A stretch of 57,906 nucleotides of DNA from CAISOG01 sp044375625 (GCA_044375625.1 JBILMH010000006.1:1-57906), one strand, 5' to 3'. Positions 33,406-43,202 are shown, counted from the first letter of the stretch. Made by a program: numbers and translations. Notes: generated by a model from the letters alone, not told the origin.

Positions 33406-34514
33406 TGGACTTGTTGCCCCTGTTGCAGGCTGCACGCGCCGCCAAGGCCTCCGACCTGCATTTGCAGGCTGGCCAGCCTGCCTGGGCGCGGGTTGATGGC
33501 GCCTTAGTCCGCCTGAGTGACGGGGCGTTGGACGCGGCGGCGGTGGGCGATGCGGCAACATTGCTGGGCGTTGTGAACAGCCAGGGGCAAGAGTCTGGCC
33601 AGGCGGTGGATTTTGCCGTGGACGATGCGCGCTTTGGTAGGCTGCGGGTGCATCTTGCCAGCGGGCTACAGGGGGTGGGGATGGCGATTCGCCTGATTGC
33701 CCCCAATGTGCTGACCCTGGCGCAATTGCCCGCCCATCCAACCTTGCACGAACTGACCAAATTGCGGCACGGGCTGATGCTGTTTTGCGGCAAGGCGGGC
33801 AGCGGCAAAAGCACCACCCTGGCCGCCTTTGTGGATCATATAAATCGGCAGGAGGCGCGCCATATTGTAACGCTGGAAGACCCGATTGAGCATCTGCACA
33901 CCCCGCGCCAAAGCCTGATTAGCCAGCGGCAGGTCGGCACCCATACCCCCAATTTTGCCAGCGGCCTGCGGGAGGCGTTGCGGCAGGATCCCGATGTGAT
34001 CGTGGTGGGGGAATTGCGCGATGCCGAAACCATCGCCCTGGCGCTACAGGCCGCCGATACGGGTCATTTGGTGCTGGCCACCCTGCATGCCAGCCGTGTG
34101 CCGTTGGCGGTTAATCGGGTGGTGGACAGCTTTGGCGATGCGGCTAAGGGCTTTGCCATGATGCAATTTGCCGATTGTTTGCAGGCGATTGTCTGTCAAC
34201 AGCTGTTGACACGGCGTCCTGGCGCGGCATTGGAGACAGATGGGGAGGCCGATGGGGAAGCCAATGGGGAGGCGGATGCGGCGGATTTAGCGGGGCGCGT
34301 GCCAGCCTTTGAGATTTTGGTCGCCACCGCGGGGGTACGCAACCTGATTCGGGAGAACAAGTCGGCTCAGCTGCACTCCCTGATGCAGGTCGGCTATGAG
34401 CATGGCATGATCACGATGGAGGATCATTTGGCACAGCTGCGGCGGGCGGGCATCATCGCGGCGGAGGTCACCAATGGCGCTGTAACGCAATGGTCGGATG
34501 GCAGGCCGGCCTAA
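33402..34514 (+). CDS. PilT-type twitching ATPase
   Basis: PilT ATPases power retraction of type IV pili at the inner face of the inner membrane. The 370-residue protein has the N-terminal ASDLHLQAGQPAWARVDG, Walker A GKAGSGKST (130-138), the Asp box LEDPIEH, Walker B DPDVIVVGELRD and the His box TLHAS. A PilT-style C terminus follows (PAFEILVATAGVRNLIRE). Just before it sits an acidic insertion from a 12-base tandem repeat (34239-34274, DGEADGEANGEA). It overlaps purB, an unusual place for this gene. Confidence 0.9.
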   Translation: MMDLLPLLQAARAAKASDLHLQAGQPAWARVDGALVRLSDGALDAAAVGDAATLLGVVNSQGQESGQAVDFAVDDARFGRLRVHLASGLQGVGMAIRLIAPNVLTLAQLPAHPTLHELTKLRHGLMLFCGKAGSGKSTTLAAFVDHINRQEARHIVTLEDPIEHLHTPRQSLISQRQVGTHTPNFASGLREALRQDPDVIVVGELRDAETIALALQAADTGHLVLATLHASRVPLAVNRVVDSFGDAAKGFAMMQFADCLQAIVCQQLLTRRPGAALETDGEADGEANGEADAADLAGRVPAFEILVATAGVRNLIRENKSAQLHSLMQVGYEHGMITMEDHLAQLRRAGIIAAEVTNGAVTQWSDGRPA

Positions 34515-34531
34515 AGGAGCGCCTGGGATCG

Positions 34532-35809
34532 TTAGAGTGGCGGGTTCAGGACGCTGGCGATAACCGCGGCGGCACTTTGGCTGGGGCTGGCACTTTCGCC
34601 ATAGCCCAGTTGATGCAGGGCGCGTTGGGCGGCATCGGTTTGCGCCTGATGCTGCATCGGATTCTGCCACAGCGCGGCCAGCGCATCGGCAAGGGCGGAC
34701 GGAGTGGCGGCCTGCTGAATCAACTCAGGGATAACGGGCGGCGGTGGTGGATGCGGATGATCCTCTTGCGGCTGGCTAGCACCACCAAAGTCACTGCCAA
34801 AACCACCACCAAAACCCCTGCCAAAACCAATATTCAGCAGGTTAATCAGGCTGGCATAGGGCACACGGATCAGCCGTTTAGCAATTTGGTAGGTCAGCGG
34901 GTTGACGCGATAGGCCACCACGCTGGGTACGCCCGCCAGTGCCAGCTCCAACGTAACCGTGCCCGACGCGGCTAAGGCCAAATGGCTGGCCGCCATTGCA
35001 TCGTATTTTTCTGTGGCGCCTACCAGCCGATAGGGCAGGGGGCAATCGCGCAGAACACTTCGCAACATTTCCCGCAACATTTCTTGCACCAACTCTTGCA
35101 AATGCTCTGGCACAATCAACACCATCGTCAGGCCAGCGATTTTTTGGCTTAGCTGGACGGCGGCGGCGATAAAAAGGGGCAGGTGGCGTTTGACCTCCCC
35201 CATTCGGCTACCCGCCAACAAACACAATAGGGGGGTATCGCTGGCCAGCTGGTGACGAGCGCGAAAGGCGACTCCATTCCCCTTGTCGGCGCCGCTTTCC
35301 ACAATCGGGTGGCCGACAAAGCGGCAATCCAACCCCTCAACCGTAAAATAGGGTGGCTCAAACGGCAATAAGGCCAGCAGGCCATCATACAGCGCGGCCA
35401 TTTTGGCGGCGCGTTGCGGCTTCCACGCCCACACGCTGGGGGCGACATAGTGCCACAGCGGCAGATTGGGGTGGGTATGGCGCACCTGCTTAGCCAGCCG
35501 CAGGCAGAACCCTGGCGAATCGATGGTCAGCAGCAGGTCGGGTTGAAAATCGGCCACCGCCTGCACGGTTTGCGCCATGCGGGCACGCAGACGGCGCAGG
35601 CGCGGCAACACCTCCAACAGCCCCATCACCGCCAACTCCTCCATCGGGAACAGCGATGTTAAGCCTGCCTGGGTCATCAGGGGGCCGCCCACCCCCGCCA
35701 CCTCCAACCCCTGCTCTTTCATCAGGGGGTGCAGCGCGTTTAGCAGCTTTGCGCCCAGGTAATCGCCCGACAGTTCCCCCGCCACAATAAACAGGCGTTT
35801 GGCGGTCAT
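34532..35809 (-). CDS. lpxB: Lipid-A-disaccharide synthase
   Basis: LpxB joins UDP-diacylglucosamine and lipid X to form the lipid A disaccharide at the inner membrane. The start LFIVAGELSGDYLGAKLL and the segments YVAPSVWAWKPQRA and ASGTVTLELALAGVPSVVAYRV are diagnostic. At 425 residues it is longer than usual (about 380). The excess is mostly a Gly/Phe then His/Pro stretch encoded by four 12-base repeats (34781-34828), placed before VIPELIQ. It overlaps lpxI by four bases and ends the envelope operon. Confidence 0.96.
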   Translation of the reverse strand: MTAKRLFIVAGELSGDYLGAKLLNALHPLMKEQGLEVAGVGGPLMTQAGLTSLFPMEELAVMGLLEVLPRLRRLRARMAQTVQAVADFQPDLLLTIDSPGFCLRLAKQVRHTHPNLPLWHYVAPSVWAWKPQRAAKMAALYDGLLALLPFEPPYFTVEGLDCRFVGHPIVESGADKGNGVAFRARHQLASDTPLLCLLAGSRMGEVKRHLPLFIAAAVQLSQKIAGLTMVLIVPEHLQELVQEMLREMLRSVLRDCPLPYRLVGATEKYDAMAASHLALAASGTVTLELALAGVPSVVAYRVNPLTYQIAKRLIRVPYASLINLLNIGFGRGFGGGFGSDFGGASQPQEDHPHPPPPPVIPELIQQAATPSALADALAALWQNPMQHQAQTDAAQRALHQLGYGESASPSQSAAAVIASVLNPPL

Positions 35810-36648
35810 AGCGCCCCATCCTCCCAGCCCAGAAGGGCGATTCCCGCCGCATCAGCGGCCGCCACCAGCGCGTCACGTTCCAGCAGCAGGGTTTTGCCCG
35901 CGCTGACCACAATGGCCTGAATCCCTGCTTCAGCAGCTATGGCGATGGTCTGTGTGCCAATGGCGGGCAGATCCAGACGAACATCCTGAATGGTTTTGGC
36001 CAATTTTACCAGCACGGGTGGGTGGCCAGGCTTTTTCAGCTCATTGATGCGGCTTAGCATTCGATCCGTCCCCTCCGCCGCCTCAACCGCCAACACCACG
36101 CCCAACTGTACCACCACGGCATGACCAACATCATGGGGAGCCAGGGCGTGGGCAACCGCCAACCCCTTTGACACATCGGCGCGGCTGTCAGCGTGTAACG
36201 GATGCGCGCCCAACTGGCCAGCTGGCGCCAGCAGATCAGCCAACACCTCCTGAGCGCCGATAACCGCAATCCCCCGTTCCTCCAACACCCCCGCCAGGGC
36301 GCGCAGCAAGCCATCATCGCCCAGAGAATGCAGCCCGACCTTCATCGCCAATTTGGCGGTTGCCCAATCTGGCTTAAGGCTGGCCAGCGAAGGGCGGTTG
36401 ATACGCCCCGCAAACACCACCGCCTGAACCTCAGCCGCGGGCAGTTGATCCAGCAGCGATGCGGCCGCGCCCAGGCGCAAACTGAGATGGGGAAGGGCGC
36501 TGAACCATTGGTCTTGGCCGCCATTATCGGCCTCACCCGCCACCGCCACCAGCAGATAGGGGCGCTGTTGCTGCTCACAGGCGGCTACCAACAGTTTGGG
36601 CAACTCGCCGCCGCCGGCAATGATAGCCAGTTTGGATGGGGTGGGCAT
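35806..36648 (-). CDS. lpxI: UDP-2,3-diacylglucosamine pyrophosphatase LpxI
   Basis: LpxI hydrolyses UDP-2,3-diacylglucosamine to lipid X and replaces LpxH in many alphaproteobacteria. From the ATG giving MPTPSKLAIIAGGGELPK the product is 280 residues, the family size; the longer frame would run through lpxA. VFAGRINRPSLASLKPD, SLGDDGLLRALAGVLE and TIQDVRLDLPAIGTQTI are typical. It lies between lpxA and lpxB as in other alphaproteobacteria. Confidence 0.95.
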   Translation of the reverse strand: MPTPSKLAIIAGGGELPKLLVAACEQQQRPYLLVAVAGEADNGGQDQWFSALPHLSLRLGAAASLLDQLPAAEVQAVVFAGRINRPSLASLKPDWATAKLAMKVGLHSLGDDGLLRALAGVLEERGIAVIGAQEVLADLLAPAGQLGAHPLHADSRADVSKGLAVAHALAPHDVGHAVVVQLGVVLAVEAAEGTDRMLSRINELKKPGHPPVLVKLAKTIQDVRLDLPAIGTQTIAIAAEAGIQAIVVSAGKTLLLERDALVAAADAAGIALLGWEDGAL

Positions 36649-36694
36649 GGGCAGAGGTAGAGGTAGAGGACTGGTGTGGTTGGATTTGGGTAGT

Positions 36695-37537
36695 TTAGGC
36701 TGCCGCCACTGCCGACGCTGCCCCATTGCTGCCGCTGCTGCGGCCATTGCTGATGCGGGGCATGCAGAGTGAGCGCGGCGATTCGCTGCTGATAAAGGAC
36801 AACAATTGGGATACGGCGGGGCTTTGGCTAAGAGATTGAAAATGCTCCAACTTTTGCTGAACCGTGCCGTGGCCATCAAACAATTTGTTGTACACTGTCC
36901 GCAACGCGTTCATTTCATCACGCGAATAGTTGTGACGCTTAAGGCCTACCAGGTTCAGCCCCTGCAAATAGCCGCGCTCTCCCATGACCAGGCCATAGGG
37001 AATCACATCGTGCTCAACCCCCGTCAGGCCGCCAATCATCGCATGGGTGCCGATGCGCACAAATTGATGCACCGCCGCCAATCCCCCAATCACGGCATGG
37101 TCGCCAACCGTAACATGCCCCGCCAGGGTGGCGTTGTTGGCCATCACCACCCGATTGCCAACCCGGCAATCATGGGCGACATGCACGCCAACCATTAACA
37201 GACAGTCATCACCGATTTTGGTCAGCAGGCCGCCGCCCTCAGTACCCGTGTTGATGGTCACATACTCACGGATATTGACGCGGGATCCAATTTCCAGCCG
37301 CGATTGTTCGCCGCGATATTTCAGATCCTGTGGCGGTTGACCCAATGAGGCAAAGGGAAAGATGCTGCATTGTTCGCCCAGGGTGGTGTGCCCCGTGATG
37401 ACCACATGGCTGGCCAGCGTGCATCCGTCCCCCAACACGACATCGGCACCAATAGTGCAATAGGGGCCAATACGCACATTGGCGCCAATCTTTGTATTGG
37501 GATCAATGATGGCGGTCGGGTGGATGGAGGCGGTCAT
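36695..37537 (-). CDS. lpxA: UDP-N-acetylglucosamine acyltransferase
   Basis: LpxA transfers the first 3-hydroxyacyl chain from ACP in lipid A synthesis. The left-handed beta-helix of hexapeptide repeats is clear (IHPTAIIDPNTKIGANVRIG). The catalytic-histidine motif GVHVAHDCRVGN is present, as is GLNLVGLKRHNYSRDEM in the C-terminal domain. The 280 residues include an Ala/Ser-rich tail (about 20 residues) not usual for the family. Confidence 0.97.
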   Translation of the reverse strand: MTASIHPTAIIDPNTKIGANVRIGPYCTIGADVVLGDGCTLASHVVITGHTTLGEQCSIFPFASLGQPPQDLKYRGEQSRLEIGSRVNIREYVTINTGTEGGGLLTKIGDDCLLMVGVHVAHDCRVGNRVVMANNATLAGHVTVGDHAVIGGLAAVHQFVRIGTHAMIGGLTGVEHDVIPYGLVMGERGYLQGLNLVGLKRHNYSRDEMNALRTVYNKLFDGHGTVQQKLEHFQSLSQSPAVSQLLSFISSESPRSLCMPRISNGRSSGSNGAASAVAAA

Positions 37538-37557
37538 TACAGTCCTTAAGGATATTT

Positions 37558-38046
37558 CTAAGAATCAACAATCATGGCGGAGTAGGTGGCTTCGGCAACA
37601 ATTGCACCATCGACACGGGCGGTGCCAGTGAATTTCCAAACATTGCCACGACTGCGCAGCTTTTGTACCTGTAGCTCCAGCTGAGCCCCTGGCATCACCG
37701 GTTTGCGGAATTTTGCCCCCTCAACCGACATAAAATACACCAACTTGCCCTCAAATTCCTTGCCCAGACTATAGACGACAAGCACGGCGGCGGTTTGCGC
37801 CATTGCCTCAATCATCAAAACCCCTGGCATCACGGGCATGGTGGGGAAATGACCACCAAAATAGGGTTCATTGATGGTCACATTTTTTATGCCAATCGCA
37901 CTTTCATGCGGCTTAATGGCATGGACTTTATCAATCATCAACAGGGGATAGCGGTGCGGAATCATCTCCATAATACGGATGATATCGCAGCGATCCCCCT
38001 CCTCAGGCACGGGGTTAATCATTGATATTGCTTGTGCTGTCGTCAT
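37558..38046 (-). CDS. fabZ: 3-hydroxyacyl-ACP dehydratase FabZ
   Basis: FabZ dehydrates 3-hydroxyacyl-ACP in fatty acid elongation and competes with LpxA/LpxD for the substrate. The hot-dog motifs IPHRYPLLMIDKV (catalytic His) and GVLMIEAMAQTAAVL (catalytic Glu) are present. ATG 38046 (GAGGGA upstream, 162 residues) and ATG 38064 (168 residues) are both possible. Either start lies inside the 3' end of lpxD, so the genes overlap. Confidence 0.96.
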   Translation of the reverse strand: MTTAQAISMINPVPEEGDRCDIIRIMEMIPHRYPLLMIDKVHAIKPHESAIGIKNVTINEPYFGGHFPTMPVMPGVLMIEAMAQTAAVLVVYSLGKEFEGKLVYFMSVEGAKFRKPVMPGAQLELQVQKLRSRGNVWKFTGTARVDGAIVAEATYSAMIVDS

Positions 38047-39139
38047 GTTTTTTTGATCCCTCATTCACCAACTTTTTTCCAACATTTCGGTTTTCCGCCA
38101 CCAATTTAGTCAGGGCAATAGCTTGGCGACCAAATTGGCGGATTTCAACCGCCGGACTGCCAGCCACCACCATTCCAGCCTCTATATCACGCATGACCCC
38201 ACTTTGAGCGCCAATTTTTGCCCCTGAACCAATTTTCAGGTGCCCTGTTAACCCTGCCTGGCCACCAAGCTGTACATAATCCCCCAATTTGGTACTGCCA
38301 GCAATGCCAACCTGGGAAACCAACACACAACCCTTGCCAATAACCACGTTATGCCCGATTTGAACCAAATTATCAATGATGCTGCCAGACCCAATTATGG
38401 TGTCCGGGCCACTGCCGCGATCAATGGTGGTGTTGGCGCCAATTTCCACGCCATCCTCAACAACCACCCGCCCCAGTTGCGGCACGGGGGTAAAGCGCCC
38501 CTGGTAAAAAGCATAGCCAAAGCCGGGTTGCCCCAGCTTTGCCCCGCGATAAATGCGTACCTTTTGGCCAATCAGGGTGTGGCTGATAACCACATGGTCA
38601 TCAATCAGGGTATCATCGCCGATAACCACTCCCTGACCCAGCACCATATGCGTGCCCAGCTGCACCCGATGACCCAGCTCTACACCCGCCCTGATAACGG
38701 TATAGGCGCCGACAACACACTGCTGCCCCAGTTTTGCGGTGGGATCAATGATGGCGGTCGGGTGAATCAGGTTGCCACCAATGGATTGAAAGCTGTCTGC
38801 ATCCAGCCCTTGCAGAGCGTCCGTGGGGGGATAAAGGCGTGCAGCAATTTGGGCATAGACCCAATAGGGGTTGTCGGTGATCAGCGGTATAACCGATGGC
38901 GGCAGTTTTTCTGCATGGACGGGCAACAGCAGGCAGGCCGCCGCCTGCGTCGATTGCATCTGATCCAGATACTGACTGTTTTCAAAAAAGCTTAAGTCGC
39001 CTGATCCCGCTTGATCCAGCGGAGCCACATCGTTAATTAGGCGATTGGACGCGCTGTCAGGAAAGGTGACGGGCAACCCGGCACAAAGTTCGGCAATGCT
39101 TTGGCTGGCAGTGCGCTGAAAAAACCGCGGATCAGCCAT
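38015..39139 (-). CDS. lpxD: UDP-3-O-acylglucosamine N-acyltransferase
   Basis: LpxD adds the second 3-hydroxyacyl chain. The N-terminal uridine-binding domain (residues about 1-115) is followed by hexapeptide repeats (IHPTAIIDPTAKLG) and the catalytic region NLVQIGHNVVIGKG with its histidine. The 374-residue length is slightly above average, owing to a charged C-terminal tail that overlaps fabZ. Confidence 0.97.
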   Translation of the reverse strand: MADPRFFQRTASQSIAELCAGLPVTFPDSASNRLINDVAPLDQAGSGDLSFFENSQYLDQMQSTQAAACLLLPVHAEKLPPSVIPLITDNPYWVYAQIAARLYPPTDALQGLDADSFQSIGGNLIHPTAIIDPTAKLGQQCVVGAYTVIRAGVELGHRVQLGTHMVLGQGVVIGDDTLIDDHVVISHTLIGQKVRIYRGAKLGQPGFGYAFYQGRFTPVPQLGRVVVEDGVEIGANTTIDRGSGPDTIIGSGSIIDNLVQIGHNVVIGKGCVLVSQVGIAGSTKLGDYVQLGGQAGLTGHLKIGSGAKIGAQSGVMRDIEAGMVVAGSPAVEIRQFGRQAIALTKLVAENRNVGKKLVNEGSKKHDDSTSNIND

Positions 39140-39148
39140 GTTAAATCG

Positions 39149-39727
39149 CTATTTCTTAGAAGGACCGTTCGCGGCAGCAGCGGGAGCTTCTGGCTTCACT
39201 TCGGGCAGTTTTTGATCAACGATTTTTAGCACTTGGTCGGTTACATCCAGCGTCTTATCAAAAATCAGCAAGTCGGCACGGGAAAACACCATGGTGTAAC
39301 CATTTTTGTCAGCCACATCGGCGACGCCTTCTAACATGGTTTTGCGAATCTGGCTGCTGCCGCTGGCAAATTTTTGATCCAATTCGCGGGAGCGTTCCTG
39401 AACCTTTTTCTGAAAAGCCGCTACCTTATCCTGAAAATCGCGCCGTTTTTGCTCAAAGGCATCCGCCGCCATCACGCTACGCTTATCGGCCAATTCCTTT
39501 TCTTGATCACGCAGGCCATCTTCTTCTTTAGAAAGATCCTTTTGCAGGGTGTTTTTTTGCGCCTCTAATTGGTCACGCAACTTTGACGCGGCCTTAGACT
39601 GTTTCATAATTTCTTGCACATCAACCACCGCCATTTTGGTGGGGCGTGCCGCGGCAGCCTCCTCAGCCCAACCAGGGGTCATAGGCAACAAAAGCAAGGA
39701 AAAAATAAAGGCAAGACGTTTCATCAT
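39149..39727 (-). CDS. skp: OmpH/Skp-family periplasmic chaperone
   Basis: Skp holds unfolded outer-membrane proteins on their way to BamA. The protein has a signal peptide (MKRLAFIFSLLLLPMTPGWA), the start motif MAVVDVQEIMKQSKA and a long coiled-coil of about 100 residues rich in Lys, Glu and Gln. The C-terminal tail is Pro/Ala-rich. The ATG overlaps the bamA stop by one base. Confidence 0.93.
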   Translation of the reverse strand: MMKRLAFIFSLLLLPMTPGWAEEAAAARPTKMAVVDVQEIMKQSKAASKLRDQLEAQKNTLQKDLSKEEDGLRDQEKELADKRSVMAADAFEQKRRDFQDKVAAFQKKVQERSRELDQKFASGSSQIRKTMLEGVADVADKNGYTMVFSRADLLIFDKTLDVTDQVLKIVDQKLPEVKPEAPAAAANGPSKK

Positions 39728-42042
39728 CAAAATTGTGTCCCAAAGCTAAAAAGAATGTTTTCTGAACGGTCAAAGGATTTTTTAACCAAAGGTTTGGCAT
39801 AGTCAACCCGAATCGGACCAAAAGGCGATTCCCAGGCTATACCAAATCCAGCGGACGCCCGCAATGCCGCATCATCCTGAATGGTGGGGCCAGTTTCCTC
39901 AACCCCGGTCAGGGTTCCTGCAACCGTAAACAAATGGCCACGGATGCCAAAGTCATTGGGCAGTCCAAGCGGAAAGCCTAAATCAGCCTTAGCCGTGTAA
40001 TAGTATTCCCCCCCCAGGGCATCGTTGGCTCCGTTGTTAAGTTCGGTGTCACGGGGGCCAAGCCCACCCGAACGAAAGCCTGGAAAGCTTTGCCCGCCTA
40101 AGAAAAAGCGGTCGGAGATGCGCACATCCTGACCCAATCCTGTGATCGCGCCCCCCTCTGCCCCAATCGCCAGCACGACCCCCTCGGTCAATTCGTTATA
40201 GGTGGTGCTCTCTAGCCGTGATTGCAAATAGCGCACACCGCCACCAAAGCCAGCCAAATCATTGGTCAAACGAACAAAATAACCGCTGTTCGGCTGAATT
40301 TTGTTGTCGCGGCGATCATACAACAAGGTTTGCGACACTTGCGAGGTGACGTTGGTTCCTTCCTGCGCCTTAATGTATCGGGATGCATCGCTGGCAACAC
40401 TGCCAATTTTGTTTTGTGACAGGCGGTATCGCAGCTGTTGTGACCAGCGCTCATCAATTTCATAACCGGTGCGCAGGGCAAAACCAATCTCTTCCTCTTG
40501 ATAGGAACTTTGTCGGCTTAAATCGCTGCTGTTCCGAAATAAATCAAATCCACCGGTCATGTTGCGATCCAGGAAATAGGGCTCGGTATAGCCAATCACA
40601 TATTCCTGACGGCGGGTTGAAAGCTGGGTGCTGAGGCGTAAATCCTTACCCTCACCCATCAGGTTTTTTTCGCGAACGCTAAAGTTGGCCAACAGCTGAT
40701 CAGAGGTGGAATAACCCCCACCCAGGGTGACTTCACCCGTGGATTTTTCCGACACATCGACCACCAGCTTGCTGCGATCTGATGCGGTGCCAGGTTCGGT
40801 GCGAATATCCACTTTTTCAAAGAAATTAAGGTTTTTCAGACGTTCGCGCGACCGTTTCAGCTTGGCGGTGTTGAAAACATCCCCCTCTGCCAGGCGGAAT
40901 TCACGCCGAATCACCTCATCAGCGGTGCGGCTGTTGCCATGAATGCTGATGGATTCCACAAAAATCTTTGGCGATTCCTTAACCACAAAAGTGACCGCGG
41001 CGGTCAGGGTGTTGGCATCCAACTCCTCCTGCGCCTCCACTTCGGCCAAGGCATAGCCCAGGCTGCCCAATTTATCCGACAGCTTGCCAACCACGGATTC
41101 GATATCCTTGGCGTTAAACCAATCGCCACTGTGCAGGGTGATAAGGGATTCCAGCTGATCTTTCGGCACTTCGGGCAGGTTGATTTGCAGATCCAGCTTG
41201 CCAAATTTATAACGTGCCCCCTCCACAATTGGGATGGTGACAAAAAAGCCATCCTGTTCGGGCGTTAATTCAGCAATCGGCGAACCAATACTGACCGCCG
41301 CATAGCCATTTTGGCGATAAAATTTGCTCAACAGCTCTTGGTCATAGGTTAAGCGGTTGGGGTCATAGCTGTCGCTGTTGGACAAAAAGCGGTACCAGGC
41401 GTTTTCACGCGTCTGAACAACCTCTTTTAACGTGCTGTTAGTAAAAACCTTATTGCCGGTAAAGCTGATGGCGTGCACATAGGTTGGTTCCCCCTCAGCA
41501 ATTTCGAACACCACATCCACCCGATTTTGATCCTGCGTGATGGTTTTGGGCTCCACCTTGGCGGCATAGCGGCCATCGCGGATATACAGCTGGCTAATCC
41601 GTTGGGCATCGGCCAAGGCCTGCGCGGGGGTAAAGATGCTGCGGGGTTTTAACGCCACCTCTTTTTGTAGGCTTTCGGTGCTAAGGCTTTTGTTGCCCTC
41701 AAAGGCGACCTGGCTGACCAGCGGGTTTTCCTTAACCGACACCAACAGCTGATTGTCGCTTGGGCGGACGGATACATCGCTGAACAACCCTGTCGCAAAA
41801 AGATTTTTTACGCTTTCATCTGCCTTGGCCGCGCTATAGGGCATGCCGACCTTTAGTGACAGATAAGAGGTGATGGTGGCGCTTTCGACCCGCTGATTCC
41901 CCTCCACCTTAACGGCGGCAACGGTCGTGCCCTCCTCCGTCATGCTGGTGGTGGTTTGGGCAACAGCGGCGGTTATGGGTGCGGTTGTTGCCAACAGCAA
42001 AACCAGCAGCGGAGCAGAGCAGGGGAAAAAGAAAGATTTCAT
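39727..42042 (-). CDS. bamA: Outer membrane assembly factor BamA
   Basis: BamA is the central subunit of the machine that inserts beta-barrel proteins in the outer membrane. A signal peptide (about 29 residues) precedes five POTRA domains (VAAVKVEGNQRVESATI and repeated VXXXXFXGN patterns). A 16-strand barrel follows, with RFFLGG at the L6 region, and a C-terminal aromatic residue (SFGTQF). The length of 771 residues is normal. It lies between rseP and skp. Confidence 0.97.
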   Translation of the reverse strand: MKSFFFPCSAPLLVLLLATTAPITAAVAQTTTSMTEEGTTVAAVKVEGNQRVESATITSYLSLKVGMPYSAAKADESVKNLFATGLFSDVSVRPSDNQLLVSVKENPLVSQVAFEGNKSLSTESLQKEVALKPRSIFTPAQALADAQRISQLYIRDGRYAAKVEPKTITQDQNRVDVVFEIAEGEPTYVHAISFTGNKVFTNSTLKEVVQTRENAWYRFLSNSDSYDPNRLTYDQELLSKFYRQNGYAAVSIGSPIAELTPEQDGFFVTIPIVEGARYKFGKLDLQINLPEVPKDQLESLITLHSGDWFNAKDIESVVGKLSDKLGSLGYALAEVEAQEELDANTLTAAVTFVVKESPKIFVESISIHGNSRTADEVIRREFRLAEGDVFNTAKLKRSRERLKNLNFFEKVDIRTEPGTASDRSKLVVDVSEKSTGEVTLGGGYSTSDQLLANFSVREKNLMGEGKDLRLSTQLSTRRQEYVIGYTEPYFLDRNMTGGFDLFRNSSDLSRQSSYQEEEIGFALRTGYEIDERWSQQLRYRLSQNKIGSVASDASRYIKAQEGTNVTSQVSQTLLYDRRDNKIQPNSGYFVRLTNDLAGFGGGVRYLQSRLESTTYNELTEGVVLAIGAEGGAITGLGQDVRISDRFFLGGQSFPGFRSGGLGPRDTELNNGANDALGGEYYYTAKADLGFPLGLPNDFGIRGHLFTVAGTLTGVEETGPTIQDDAALRASAGFGIAWESPFGPIRVDYAKPLVKKSFDRSENILFSFGTQF

Positions 42043-42059
42043 GCCAAGCAGACTAAAGC

Positions 42060-43196
42060 CTACAGGCCAATGAAATCAAGCAGCTTTAGCGACCGAATAT
42101 CGTTATAGGTCACAAAAAGCATCAAACTGGATACCAGGGCGATTCCCACCATCATGCTGTACTCCTGTATTTTCAGGGCGAGCGGGCGTCCACGCAACCC
42201 TTCGACAATATAGAAGAACAAATGGCCACCATCCAGCGCGGGCAGGGGTAACAGGTTGATTAGCCCCAGGTTGCAGGACAGCAGCACCAGGAAATACAGC
42301 ATTTGATCCAGGTTCACTGCGGCATAGTCGCCCGACATTTGGGCGATGCGCAAGGGCCCCCCCAGATCTTCGGCAGAGCGCGCGCCACGAATAATTTGGC
42401 CAATAGCTTTTAGCGTGCTGACCGACAAATCATAGATTTCCACCACCGCCTGGGGGGCGGCGTCAAGCAGGGCTACAGGCACAACCTCAACCCCGGTGGC
42501 CTTAACGCCCAGCATACCGATATATTGTTTGGCGCCAAAACGATCGGTAATTTCCTTAACCACGGGATTGACGGTTTGATTAAGCACTTGGTCGCCGCGC
42601 CGATATTCAATCGCTAGGGGCTCACCAAGCCCAATCTGCACCGACCGCTGCAAATCTTGAAAACGCAACAGGCGACGGCCATTGACCGACAAAATTTCAT
42701 CGCCGACCTGGAAACCTGCCTGCTCCGCCGCTGATCCAGCCACCACCTCACTAACAATCGGTTTGGTAATGGTTTGGCCAATAAAGACGAACATCAGGGT
42801 CAGCAGCACCCAGGCGAACAGGAAGTTGGCGGCTGGCCCCGCGAAAACAATTAAGGCTTTTTGTCGTAGATTTTTGCCATGAAAGGTAACCGCCTGTTCC
42901 TCATGCGACATTTTTTCAATGTTGTCACTGTCAGGGGTGCTGGCCGCGGTGCTGTCGCCAAACATTTTGACATAGCCGCCCAGGGGCAACAGGGAGAATT
43001 TCCAGCGGGTTTGATAGCGGTCGTTCCAGCCAAACAGCTCAGGCCCAAAGCCAATCGAAAAAACCTCCACCCGCACCCCGCACCAGCGCGCCGCCAGGAA
43101 ATGGCCAGCCTCATGCACAAACACCAACAGCGTAATAATGCCGATAAAGGGCAGAAAATATTGCTGAATCACATGAAAAATCGACATAAAATCCAT
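42060..43196 (-). CDS. rseP: Site-2 protease RseP
   Basis: RseP is an inner-membrane zinc metalloprotease that cuts substrates such as anti-sigma factors within the membrane. The zinc motif HEAGHFLAARW (HExxH) is in the first helix. The PDZ region (VGDEILSVNGRRLLRFQDL) and the second motif PLPALDGGHLFFY are present. The 378-residue length suggests one full PDZ domain, common in alphaproteobacteria. Confidence 0.96.
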   Translation of the reverse strand: MDFMSIFHVIQQYFLPFIGIITLLVFVHEAGHFLAARWCGVRVEVFSIGFGPELFGWNDRYQTRWKFSLLPLGGYVKMFGDSTAASTPDSDNIEKMSHEEQAVTFHGKNLRQKALIVFAGPAANFLFAWVLLTLMFVFIGQTITKPIVSEVVAGSAAEQAGFQVGDEILSVNGRRLLRFQDLQRSVQIGLGEPLAIEYRRGDQVLNQTVNPVVKEITDRFGAKQYIGMLGVKATGVEVVPVALLDAAPQAVVEIYDLSVSTLKAIGQIIRGARSAEDLGGPLRIAQMSGDYAAVNLDQMLYFLVLLSCNLGLINLLPLPALDGGHLFFYIVEGLRGRPLALKIQEYSMMVGIALVSSLMLFVTYNDIRSLKLLDFIGL

Positions 43197-43202
43197 AAGA
43201 AC

